DNA of 64,000 nt from Mytilisepta virgata. Lineage: Eukaryota; Mollusca; Bivalvia; Mytilida; Mytilidae. The notes beneath the pieces are model-generated. The model did no database searches and was not told where the DNA came from. It worked only from the letters and a program-made list of their open reading frames with translations. Each line of letters starts with the position of its first letter. The stretch's first letter is position 1. Both the position numbers and the translations under genes were made by a program. The stretch is from NCBI GenBank assembly GCA_028015205.1, contig CM051516.1:27146593-27210592 (forward strand), read 5' to 3'. Positions 33,902 through 44,612 of the stretch are shown one piece after another.

Positions 33902-34009
33902 AATAAAATAATAAAAACAGATACAGGTAGTCAATACTTAGTAGCAGGAATCGAAAATATTTTTCTTTAATTAGAAGCTTTGTAGTAGTAAAATAATACA
34001 TTAAATAAA
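33902..34009 (+). promoter_or_regulatory. candidate polyadenylation signals of the Kazal gene
   Basis: AATAAA at 33902-33907 and 34004-34009, 154 and 256 bp after the TAG. Either could direct 3' end formation; the sequence alone does not decide. Confidence 0.4.
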
Positions 34010-34061
34010 AGTACCTATTATATTTTAACATTGCTTCCTCCTTAAAATTATTGTTTTACGT

Positions 34062-34149
34062 CACTTCCGGTGTTCTTATCCGAATCATGGCGGCAAGCGT
34101 TTATTTGGGAAAGGAAGCTGGAGTACCAAAAGATGTTCACCGACCTTCG
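34062..34149 (+). CDS. possible first exon of an unidentified gene
   Basis: CACTTCCGG (ETS-type site, 34062-34070), typical of TATA-less housekeeping promoters, lies 16 bp before ATGGCGGC (ATG at 34087), which also resembles a YY1-type start element. The frame gives MAASVYLGKEAGVPKDVHRPS and then a reasonable phase-0 donor (TCG|GTAGGT at 34150). A second codon-like stretch follows at about 34242-34288 (TLVFEKFPDYLDIKASG) in another frame. I do not recognise the protein and found no convincing second exon. It could be a real gene start, a retro-fragment or a decayed copy. Confidence 0.3.
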
Positions 34150-34425
34150 GTAGGTAAACTAGCAACCCATTCGATTGCTTATTTCGGTTGGAATCGAACA
34201 CGCATCGCCATAAGTCATGTTTAAACTCACAACCTTGGTGTTTGAGAAGTTCCCAGACTACTTGGACATCAAGGCATCTGGAATTTTTTGTTAAATACAT
34301 CAATGACAGAATTTTTACAAACTAAAAGAAATCTTAAGAAAAGCGCATAGATTTATCTATATACCGAAATATCAACCGAAGTGAAGTCTTTAGCTTTTGC
34401 GGAATAAGGATTTGAAGAATTGTTA

Positions 34426-35699
34426 GGGAACAACCATTTAACTTCAAGGGGGGAGGGGGGTTTATGGTTTTTTCTGATTCCAAAGGGAAGGAAAAAAATC
34501 TGTTGCAGCAAGGGCCAAAAAAATATCTGTTTTACAAAACTAAGGGAAAAAATTTTCTGGTTTAGGTATATTTAAAAAAAAGAATTAATTGAATCCGAGA
34601 GTTGATTTAAAAAATCACAAGCATTACAAGAAAAGCTTTAGACCATTATTAAATACAAACCTGACTTCATTTATTTTGAACATAATAATTATAGTAAAAC
34701 TAATCTTGAAATGCGAATACCTATAACTACAACGAGTTACCGAAAAACACATTAATTCACGAGTGAATTATAAGGGTTTTTCTGTCACGAGTTGTAGATC
34801 TTGACTGTCATTGGTTGATAATCTTCTTCTTTAAAAACGCTTGGCCAAAGGGAACGAGACTTGACAGGAAGCATCTGTTAGAGGTTTTTTACAAAGTTTC
34901 TTCATTTTGTACAAATCAGGCAAAAAATATGGCTGCCATGGGCAATTCTTGTTTCTGATTGATTGATTTAAAAAAAAATGTTTCTCTTAAACTGCTTGGC
35001 CAAATAGAGCCAAACTTGACAGAACGTGTCTATGACATATAACAAAAATCTACAGAACCGCAGAATTGCTTGAAACCAAACATGGTCTGAATTTTCCTCT
35101 CAAGGTGCTCACCAAGTGTTGTTACTCTGGTGCCAATCCCCAATTCAAAATTGCCTTCAGCAGAGGACTTAAAACCTTATGGGAAATACATGCAAATATC
35201 TTCTGGAGAATTGCCAAATTTTAGAATATTCTGACCTGTAAGTAGAAGAATCTTGATGAAGAAAAATTTTGGTTCATACAAGGCTTACCACACTTCATAA
35301 TGATAGGGAGAAGTGACTTCTCTCTTTGAAGTACATCAATAAAAATGGCTTCCATGCCATCTGAGCCTCTGGTTTAAATATGCATACATCTACATATCTG
35401 AACTAATCTTGTTTTAAATTTACAAATGAAAAGTATATGCAAATGTTTTATTATAAAAACAAATTCATAGTATATACCAGTTTTATTTACTGCTAGTGAT
35501 TTCATAGGAATAAATACACCTTTTACTTTCTGGGCATTGCTCAAAAAAACATTTTCTGATTCGACTTGGTAAGAAAAAAAAATTTGGTTTGATTGTAGTC
35601 GAAAAAAAAATAAAATTGTGTCCATACCTTGAAAAAAAAATTTCAAACCAATATAAAAAACCATACCCCCCCTCCTTTTGAAGTTAAATGATTGTTCCC
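34426..35699. mobile_element. non-autonomous element with TTA duplication
   Basis: The ends are inverted repeats: GGGAACAACCATTTAACTTC at 34426 and its near complement ending at 35699 (AAGTTAAATGATTGTTCCC), extending into a G-rich then TATGGTTTTTT segment. TTA flanks both ends (34423-34425 and 35700-35702), matching the TWA target of PIF/Harbinger elements. No transposase. The interior (about 34.80-35.08 kb) contains, in reverse orientation, fragments of the roughly 150-bp repeat family at 49.2-50.5 kb, so it is composite. The left 270 bp recur at 63.45-63.73 kb. Confidence 0.6.
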
Positions 35700-36199
35700 T
35701 TAAGTTATCATAAATCAAAAACACTCTATCAATACGAGTAAGTATTATATTGTTTAAAACCACCTTACGAAAGTGTGAAGAAGGAATTAAAGAAATAATA
35801 AAGAACAAACATTCCTACGTTAATGTTTAAAATTATACATACGTATTTCCTTGTTCCAAAGCAAATATTTTCTGTATTCCATGTTAAATATAGTACAGGT
35901 ATCATCTTTTTGTAAGCAGTACAAACAATATTATCACTTTCTATCATAATCATGATTTTTTTTGTAGGTACATAAAGTATTTGAAATTTGCAGTATAAAT
36001 CCGAAAATAAACATTTTACATGAAGGTGTATTTTGTAGTTCTTAATATAGTTTTTTGTCTCTGAAATGCGGAATTATTAAATTCTTTTTCTATTTTGGTG
36101 CGGATACTGGCTACTGTGTAGTCCATGAGATAATATCTTTTGATGTGTACCATTTGAGTATCATCTGAGCAGCGTTTTAGAAAATTTTATGCAGCCAAC

Positions 36200-36770
36200 C
36201 AATATATGGATGCCTAAAGAGGACAAATGTACCTAAGGAGCAAACCAAAAAAACACAATCCATTAGACAGACAAACCCGGGAAGACAAATGAGCGACTAC
36301 AGGCACAACTAATAAACACTGAAAACTAAAAAAACAATGAACAACGCGAACTCCTATAAAAACCATAAGTGAACTTGGGTGCTCCGGAAGGGTAAGCAGT
36401 CCCTGCTCCGTATACGACACCCGTCGTGAAGTTCAACAAAGTCAATCCGGCGGCAGTCACAAATCGGCGGAGGTACATGAAATGTTACGACAGTGGGAAC
36501 AGGTCCAACGTCATCTTAGATATTGGAACACTGTAAGGGTCAATTTGACATCAATTTATCCCTGATAAAAACCTGATTAAGAAGCTTTTGTGACAGCAGT
36601 AATCCTCTTTGTCGAAAGCCATGGTAATTCACGCATGCCCTTGAATATCGGATAAGCTGAGAAACGTAGACGCCATATGCAGGCGATTCTGGTATATTGC
36701 TACTCAAGAAGGGAAAGTTAACAATAGGAAAGTTGAAGTCATCACGTTATTCCTTTTGTTATATTTTATT
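36200..36770. repeat. dispersed mussel-type repeat ('CTCCGGAAGGGTAAGCAG')
   Basis: It contains GTGCTCCGGAAGGGTAAGCA, then CCTGCTCCGTATACGACACC, and later TGGTATATTGCTACTCAAGA and GGAAAGTTGAAGTCATCACG, in the order I remember from a very common Mytilus repeat. A short second copy of the first part is at 61080-61150. No ORF. Confidence 0.55.
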
Positions 36771-36844
36771 TCTTTTTAGTCTATCAGGGTACATTTTTCG
36801 GACAACAGATGGCAGTGCCCACAGGAATTCTTTACCAGGAGTCG

Positions 36845-37063
36845 CTATATTTTTTTAATGTCCATTACATTGGCTTTCTCGATCTTGCCAAGAGCGTCTG
36901 GCTCATCATCGAATACCTTTCGACAACTTTCAGTCAGACTAAGTGTGATAAAAGCATTGATCTCTTCTTTTTCTGTATTGCATTCAAACATTACATTGGA
37001 TTGGTTTTCATGAGCACTTACCGTCCATCCCTTCTGCTTCTTATCATGTAATAACATTTGCAT
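36845..37063 (-). other. coding-like segment, unassigned
   Basis: The minus frame reads a charged, helix-like stretch (EKEEINAFITLSLTESCRKV, then DDEPDALGKIEKANVMDIKK) ending in TAG. A strong donor-like site (GGACG|GTAAGTGC, exon side ending at 37022) lies inside the same frame. The plus strand is also open here. It could be a relic exon. No family recognised and no partner exon found. Confidence 0.2.
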
Positions 37064-37467
37064 TAATTACCGATTTAAATACATGTATGAGAATTTTTAA
37101 GCAGAACGGAGTTTAAAATCGAAATGTTTTAAAGTAAATATTTGTTTATGAAACCCTTATGGAAATCATTATTTTGAACAGTTTGATGTTACGGGTCAGT
37201 ATTGTTCTACCGTTTTCAATTTCAATATAACGGACGTGTCTTACTGTATGGTCGCTTCCATATTGTTTTACCTATATCTGTTGACCTGATGAATTATATA
37301 AATTTTTATTTAAATTGGCTCAATCTAATTTTATCTGAAAATTCGTGATATCGCAGCCTGTAGCTTCTTGTGACTATGAAATAAAATAAAAACTGCTATT
37401 TAATTGATTGTTCTTTAGCGGCCGTGCTACATTTGTAACAGTCAATCAAATCTTTGTTTTTCATGGT

Positions 37468-37553
37468 CCTGTTTCACAAATATTCATACAATTACGATTA
37501 GCCGTACGTGTGAACTGGTTTTCAATTGCTCTATTTACGTCATGGAACCAGCC
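37468..37553 (+). repeat. degenerate dispersed repeat
   Basis: Weakly matches 59143-59250 in the same orientation (TATTC.TAC, then CGTA.GTGTGA.CTG.TTTTC, then GCTCTAT.ACGT.ATGG.ACCAG). Confidence 0.35.
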
Positions 37554-37807
37554 TCTATCGTAGTCATAAAAACATGTCGTTTGGTAATCTACATATTTAT
37601 GCGGAGGACACTTACTCCATGTTATGTTTTTCTATTTGACACCATTCCAGACGACAGGGGTGACCGGGGTTGATAGGGGTGAAAGAATTTTATAAGAATA
37701 AGTTTACTTGCCGATTATTAGTACTGCTTAAATACTCGATCCTTAATATTTTGCTTTATTTCTTTGATTGGATCTACTTACATGTATTTACAGGTAAGAT
37801 TATTTAA

Positions 37808-38825
37808 AGATTAGAGGCTCCATGGAGTCTGTATATGTCATCCGGTTTATTTTACATGCATTACCCTAAACTTGGTCATATTCATGTAGGTTGGTTTACA
37901 AGGAACAAAGAAACAAGATACCTTCAAGCCATATTTAGTTTCAGCTGGGTCAGCAGTTCTTTTTTCTTTATATTTCCCATATCTTCCGATGTAAAACTAA
38001 GTCCCACGCTCGCAGCCATATTGATTGGCCAATCACCAACAAAGTAACAACTATCAGTCAGTACCTCACATGGAACCTTCAAGCCATTGTTTATTTAAAT
38101 TGGTTGAGCCATTCTCAAGAATATTTTATATATATTTCCCATAGGGTCCAATGTATACATTTTTTAAAGCCCCACTGTCGGCCATATTGGTTGACCGATC
38201 GCCAAGACAGTAACAATTCTCAGTCAGTACCTCAGAAGAAACCTCCAAGCTATATTTTGTTTCTATTGGTTTAACAGTTTTCAAGAAGATATACATTTCC
38301 CATACATTACCAATGTACAACTAAGTCCCCGCTTGCGGCCTTATCGGATGGCCGATCGGCAACAAGTAATAACACTTGGCCAGTACCTGACAAGAAAGCT
38401 TCCTGTCATATTTGGTTTTGATTGCTTTAGTGGTTCACATGAAGAATTTTTTTTAATTTTACCCATTTTTCCTCAACTTTCTATTTATCGTAGAGATGGC
38501 GACAATTTTTGATAACGGTTTGGGTCATCAACCATAATTCTGAAAGTGGATCGCTAATTATGTATCATTTCTCCATAGTTTGACAGATATTTGATCTTTA
38601 AAGAATTTTTCAGGATTTTTTAATTTTTTTACTGATTTTATCCCTATGTTCTATTTTTAGCAAAAACCGACAAATAGGTTGGTCGATGGCCATGGGGTCA
38701 CGATCAATAAACTTTAAACAAAATACCCGAAGTATAATTCAGGGCAAGAAGAGAAGATCTTTGAAAAAATTTAAGGACGACGTACACCAAATGATGACAA
38801 TAGGTCATTCCGGCCTGGGCAAGAT
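37808..38825 (+). repeat. degenerate element with roughly 160-bp internal repeats
   Basis: It starts TTAGAGGCTCCATGGAGTCT and ends near GGACGACGTACACCAAATGA. Internally 'CAGTACCTCA..AGAAACCTCC AAGC' blocks recur near 38055, 38221 and 38376, with CCCATA and GGCCATATTGGTTG motifs. Start and end resemble the element at 49210-50475, so it is the same superfamily, diverged. Confidence 0.5.
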
Positions 38826-39500
38826 GATTTAAATAAAGATCTGTGAGGTTAAGGTTTTTTTTTTTGTATTTACAAACATATATGCATAATTTTTAAACTG
38901 TAACATTCATCCTTCATATACTAGTACATGTTTTTAAAAAACATTAAATGTAAAGTAATTGTTATTAAGACAAGTCGATATCTTTGCTCGAAAAATAATA
39001 TTCAACGAAACTGTTTCACTTTTCCCTTAAGATATTGATCTTTATTCGAACGTTTCTTTGTATGTTTACAATGAAACTATGTCACCTTTTACCAAGCTAC
39101 AACCTGAAAATATCTTCTCGTGTGTCAAATATTTTAAGCTTGAAGAAATGTTAATTCGAGCCTTCAGTGTAATGGTCCATAAAAATTTACAAATTTAAAT
39201 GTTAAAAATTTGACGGCATTTACTATTAACGGCATGGTAAAATTTCTAATGCTGAAATTTTTGAAAATATATTTAGACAAATTAGTAATAATACAACCAT
39301 TTTGTGAAGATGAAGTACACGAGGTACTGTGGCGACTACAAACTACTGAATTCTGTAATAATTTAAGTGTTTTCTAAATTTTTGACAAAAAAAATCCATT
39401 TTTGTTTGTTTCCTTATTATTCGAAAGGCATGCTTAATACAATGGAAATTAAGTACATTAAATATTTACAATGTAAGGGTGATATTTATGTAACAATCGG
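38826..39500 (-). other. probable 3' UTR / downstream region of the minus-strand gene
   Basis: No coding seen. On the minus strand an AATAAA lies at 39041-39046 (TTTATT on plus), about 455 nt after the stop; this is the clearest candidate polyadenylation signal. Confidence 0.35.
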
Positions 39501-41694
39501 TCAATGGTTTCCATTGTCATTTTCATCATTCTTAGGTTTCAAAATGTCTAAACCATTTGTTTCTTTTTCCATCTGGTTTTGTTCACCCATGACTGTTGGT
39601 TCCGTTTTCAATAATAGTTTGTTTTCTTCCTCTGACATGTTTGTTTCTGCAATTAATTTTGATTCCTGTTCCACAGATTTTGAGGGAAGGGGTTCAATAT
39701 TGTGAGTTTCACTATATCCATTGATAATTGTATTAGCACTAAGTTCAGAATATTCCGTATTGTTAGGAGGAGCATTGGGGGACTTTGCAGCTATTTCAGG
39801 ATCAGGCAAAACAACTGCTCCGCCATGGGGTTTTCGTGATATTATAACTTCCCCGCTACCAAATCGGAAGTCCACGGTTGACATTTCATGGGGTTGTCTT
39901 GTGAGCACATCATTAACTGGATTCCTAAATTCTTTGGATTGTCTTTGTCTGGAACGCGATTGCCTCATATCATATTTTATTAAAGGGTTATCGAATTTTC
40001 CAGAACTTGTATAAATAGTATTATTCAATGGAGGATTCTGGCCATTTGCAAACACTTCTAACATGTTAAATTTTGATAAAGCGGTTTTGGAAGTCATTTG
40101 CTTCTTTCGCTTTACAGAGCCAGATGTTGAAGAAGATCTGCTGTTATCATCTTGGTTGCTTGGAAATTCCGAATGAATCGGCACATGCCGGTTACCGCCT
40201 TCCAGAATACCGTCCATTCTAATCACCGAAAGTGTTTGTTGTAGCTGATTAGTTCTCTCATTTTCAACTATTTTCTTATCTAAAGAAATATTGACAATTG
40301 AAGGGTTGGTTTTTGGTTGATTCATTCTAAGCCAATGTTCTCTGTCCACTTTTCGACGAAGACTGTCTTCGTTCATTTCTTCCATCGCTTTATGGTGGTT
40401 CACATTTTGAAGCTGTGCGAAATTAAATCTACTGTTTGGATTTGACTTGTAAGCATCGACGGCAAATTGGTCTACATTTATTTTCTTCAGTCCACTCAAA
40501 CAGGAATTTCTTGATTTTGTTATGTCTTTTGGAGCTGTGTTGTTTTCATCATTTGTTGTTTCAACTTTGTTTAATCTTTGATCCTGTGAACCATGGACTT
40601 TTTTGTCTATACAACTGTCTGTTTTGTTGCTTAATGATGATTTTTGTTTTACTTTGAAATGACTGAAATTGACATCGCTTTTGGGAGGCTTTGGAGCTGT
40701 ACCTGCTCTTAGTTCTATATAATGGTGTTGTATTTGATTCAGAGATTTCGCGTTTGTATCACGATGTTTAAATTTAGGATTTTTTTCATCGAAATGGTGG
40801 CCATTTTGAATCATAGCAAGCCTTTCCCGCATGGAATCTTGCATTATCGCGCGGCTAGCTTTGTCTGTTACATCCGATGGCATTTCGGAAAACCATTTAT
40901 CTATCTTGTTATTGAATGTAACGTTAGACTTTGCTCTGTTTCCGAGAAATTTGGATCTTTTTGTTTCGTCATCTCGTGTGCCTTTGGGCATGTCAGTAGG
41001 TGCCGATTTGATTGCTGGTAGAGACAGCGGATTATTAGTTCCCTCATTAAGTTCATTCTTCCCTACTTCATTTCCTCCCTCATTTAGCGATGGTAAGTTG
41101 AAATTGGTCATCATTGTTTTTTCACGTTCCGGTAGTCGCGCCATATCCTCGGGCCCAAAATAAGGTGTATTGCTGTTCATAGCTACAAAACTCGGATCTC
41201 TTTTCTGGATTAAGCTTAAATCTTGATGACTATGAAAATGATATTTCTTTTTAATTTTTTTATCACTACTTTTATTCAAATCTCTGAAACTATTGCTACG
41301 TGACAAATTATTTTCATAAAAAGTTGTCTGCCTTGCAAACAACAAACTATCATCTGCCACTTTTGGGAATTTATTTTTCGAAAGAAAGTTGTACATGTCT
41401 CGTGGATTCGTTATATCCGCGTGCATATTACTAAACAATCCAGGATTACTTTTGATAAGTAAATCTTTCGGTGCAAGATCTCTCCGAAACCTGGCTTTGT
41501 CGGCAATTAACATGTTTTCCACATTAGTGACCAACAGTTCATAGTCGATTTCAATATTGGGTTCGTCGGTTTGTAGCAATTCATTTTGATTCGGAGTGTC
41601 TCTTGGAGTTACTGCCTCCCTTTTATAGAACGTTCGTAGCCCACCAGGTGCCGTCCTTGGTCCACCTCCTCCGTAATTTGCTACTTCAAGGGCC
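39501..41694 (-). CDS. large terminal exon of an unrecognised, probably disordered protein
   Basis: About 730 uninterrupted codons. The exon start is placed at 41694, just after an excellent acceptor (CTATTGTTTTTCAG), so the first residues of the longer open frame (intron-derived) are not real. The first G completes a codon, i.e. the intron is phase 2. Near the start is a Gly-rich YGGGGPRTAPGG. Then comes the most folded-looking part, about 50-115 residues in (EIDYELLVTNVENMLIADKA, PKDLLIKSNPGLFSNM, RDMYNFLSKNKFPKVADDS). The rest is rich in Asn, Ser, Lys, Glu and Asp with short basic patches (KKIKKKYHFHSHQD, VKRKKQ). The tail is acidic and ends NDENDNGNH. No signal peptide, membrane segment or enzyme motif. 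Function unknown. Upstream exons should lie above 41.7 kb on the minus strand but were not identified. Confidence 0.75.
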
Positions 41695-42096
41695 CTGAAA
41701 AACAATAGAGATTTTTCAACACAAGTAACAGCGTAATGTATAATTATGTTATAAAGGTCGCTGAACGAACTTCAGTTTAACTACCTGCAAGGGTTTTTTT
41801 TTAAGTATTTCTTAACCACTATTTCAACTTATTTGATACCAATTTTTTTGATGCACAAAATGTGCACATTTCGTTGATTTCATCAGTTGTTCACACGGCC
41901 TGAAATGTTGAAAAACAAAAACAACCCAAAAATTTTAAGAAGAAATTCATAAATGCCAATATGACTAAAAGAATCAGGCCAAAACCATCCAAGGACATAG
42001 AAAGATATTCCTTAGTTTTCATAAAATTGACATTTTAGTAACAGTAGATTTAAAGAATCAATTTTGGGCTAGTATAGTGATACTAGCAACTTCAGC
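41695..42096 (-). other. intron upstream of the large minus exon
   Basis: Contains the acceptor polypyrimidine tract just above 41694. Otherwise AT-rich unique sequence. Confidence 0.5.
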
Positions 42097-42254
42097 GTTA
42101 TTTTGAGTCCACCAGCAGGATATACCCTGTGTTATTTTGAGTCCACCAGCAGGATATACCCTGTGTTATTTTGAGTCCACCAGCAGGATATACCATGTGT
42201 TATTTTGAGTCCACCAGCAGGATATACCCTGTGTTATTTTGAGTCCACCAGCAG
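42097..42254. repeat. 34-bp minisatellite, about 4.6 copies
   Basis: Unit GTTATTTTGAGTCCACCAGC followed by AGGATATACCCTGT, nearly identical copies, with one C-to-A change in the third. Confidence 0.95.
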
Positions 42255-42284
42255 TGGTAATTATAAAGTTAAACCAGCAGGGAC

Positions 42285-42384
42285 TTTTATATTGCGGTCA
42301 AATTTTTTTTTATTTTTCTTTCATTTTAATATCTTTTTATATTGCGCTCAAATTTTTTTTTATTTTTCTTTCATTTTAATATCT
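42285..42384. repeat. 50-bp tandem duplication
   Basis: Two copies of TTTTATATTGCGGTCAAATT followed by a T-rich run ending ATTTTAATATC, differing at one position (GCGG/GCGC). Confidence 0.9.
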
Positions 42385-44280
42385 ATTTCAAATTATAACT
42401 TAATGATAATTGTTTATTCTTTGGGTCTGAAAAAATTATTTCCGGTCGTTAGATTAAATTAACCATTTGATCTGAATAATCTCTTATATTTGTCATCTTA
42501 AAAGACTGTTGTTTTTCGGCAATCAAAATGAAATTAGACAACGTAGATTCGTCATCACCAGTTGTTATTGTTCAATTAATAATCAGTAAAACATTGATAA
42601 CCCACATTTACCAATTGTATGTATGAAGTGCACTCTGAAATCTCAGCCATTTCTAAAAAGGGCGCTTGACGCCAGACGAATCTTAGACTATGCGCCACAC
42701 TGGTTATTTGCGAGTATTGTCGACTATCTTTTTCAACTGCATGTGTATACTCGGGCCCATTTAGTGTTCGTCGTGCGGGAAAACAATTAAACATGCATTA
42801 CAGGTCTATATGGCCCAAATTACTGGTGTCAAAAATTAAACAAAAACACCTGATAAATATAATATTACATATGAAAAACATTAAATAATAATGAGACGAG
42901 GGAAAACCATTTAAACTATAAAATCTGCCTTAAGACCGGGGCATATAGAATTTGAACAGGTTAATCTATTTCATGAGGCCAAAATGCTTCCACTAAATCC
43001 AAGGTTATTGGCCAGCCACAATACCCGAAGACGAATACAACACTTATAAGGAATAACAATTAATGCACCAAACAAAACGAAAAATGAAAAGGCAGTAGGA
43101 CACATATGTGAAGTTGTATTAATGTTCGTTGGTAATGACAGGAACAAAAACAGACAACCGCATTATGTCCAATTTTGTCAAAAAAGAGACCTGAAACTTT
43201 GAACAAAAAAAAAAACAACTTATTCAATTAATTTCAACAGCATAGTACATTCATGATTATTCATGATCACATATCATGAAACCAATATATATAAAGTATC
43301 AAAAATCAATGATTTTGTGCAATAAACCGCAAGACTGTTAATTCTTTTAACGGAGGTTTTACGCCTCTTTCACTTTAATTGGATATATCACGGCTAGGGC
43401 GAAAGCGGAGTTACGTTGAAAGAATTGATGACCTTGATCGGAGATTACATGTATCAAACATCTCCCCACGAGTTATGGTAGCATAGTAACATACGACGTA
43501 TTACGTATATCAGAGAACACTCCGAAGAGAAAAAACAATTTCTGCTCTTGGTCGGGTTGTTGTCCCTTTGACACATTCCCCGTTTCCATTCTCTATTCTA
43601 AGGGATATAACTAAACGTACATGTACATCTATATTAATAAAAAAATTCAAATTACTATCTGTTCTAAGACTCAATAGATATTTTATATATTGAGACTTAA
43701 AATAAAGAACAGATACATGTATCTGTAAAATTGTAGGTGTCGTATCCATTTCAGTCATCCGTGTTCAGGTTTTTTGGTTAATTTACATAATCATGTAAAA
43801 CTTAATTAAACGATTTAGATAGAGTAAAAGACTGTGTTAGATGAAAACAAAAAAGAAACCAAAATATGAAGAATGATTTACCTTAAAATTGTGAATAAAA
43901 TCCTTTACTAAGTTAAACATACAATCAACGTGATAGTTGATTTAACAAAAACGAACTATAGTAAAAACTACACAACCGTAGGTGTTTTTATTTTCTTGCT
44001 CCACCACCGGAATGAAAACTTAATCTCGAATATATATATAGTTGATTAAATATTTATTAATCCTTGATCAATCAATCATACATGTTAATGATTTTAAGAG
44101 CAAAGACTTGGCAAAAAGGATATTTTGTCATTTAAGAAAAAAGAAAACGATTAAAAAAATAGAATCTATTTTAAATTAGCTCGAGGTCCTATATTAATTA
44201 TAATGCTTTCTGAAACCCAACATTTGTCTCTAAGTTTCAAGGTGTCCATGGTTTATAGTTTGGAAATTTGATGGCATACT
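42385..44280. other. non-coding, with a common mussel-type repeat fragment
   Basis: No gene supported. 43545-43625 contains GGTCGGGTTGTTGTCCCTTT followed by GACACATTCCCCGTTTCCAT, which I associate from memory with a very abundant Mytilus repeat. The short open frames here lack domain features. Confidence 0.45.
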
Positions 44281-44478
44281 GGGCCCAGTTGTTCAAAAGT
44301 TAATCATTTTTTTCACTTTGAATTATTTCAATTGTTAAGTAATATTCCTTTATAGAATTTTGCATGGACACACAAAGTCATGAGATTAACCCATCAGAAA
44401 ATTTTCCGTCCTCAGGCATAATCAAGGAAGCGAAAATTTGAAACTGAAAATTGTGGTTAACTTTAGAACAACTGGGCC
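44281..44478. mobile_element. MITE with 'GGCCCAGTTGTTC' inverted ends (198 bp)
   Basis: The left end GGGCCCAGTTGTTCAAAAGT (44281) and right end ACTTTAGAACAACTGGGCC (44460-44478) are inverted repeats over about 22 bp with one mismatch. No ORF. MITEs with this end sequence are widespread in animals (from memory). No clear target duplication seen. Confidence 0.7.
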
Positions 44479-44612
44479 GTGGTGTCCATCCGTATCGGGG
44501 CATTTGCGAGAATTATCCGGCTTCCTCCACCAATAAAAACTGGCCGCCGCGAAATAGCCAAATGTGCTGAAAAACGGCGTAAAACCTCAACTAAACGAAC
44601 AAACAAGATGCA
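44479..44612 (+). repeat. short dispersed repeat (possible SINE tail)
   Basis: CCACCAATAAAAACTGGCCG, then GAAATAGCC, then AAAACGGCGTAAAACCTCAA and AACGAACAAACAAG. A bivalve-type tail ending in a simple repeat, and related to 30392-30500. It directly abuts the MITE. Confidence 0.45.

Noticed and set aside
35374..35808. 144-codon minus-strand open frame
   Set aside because: It lies mostly within the 34426-35699 repeat element and its A/T tracts; no domain, and the start lies outside the element.
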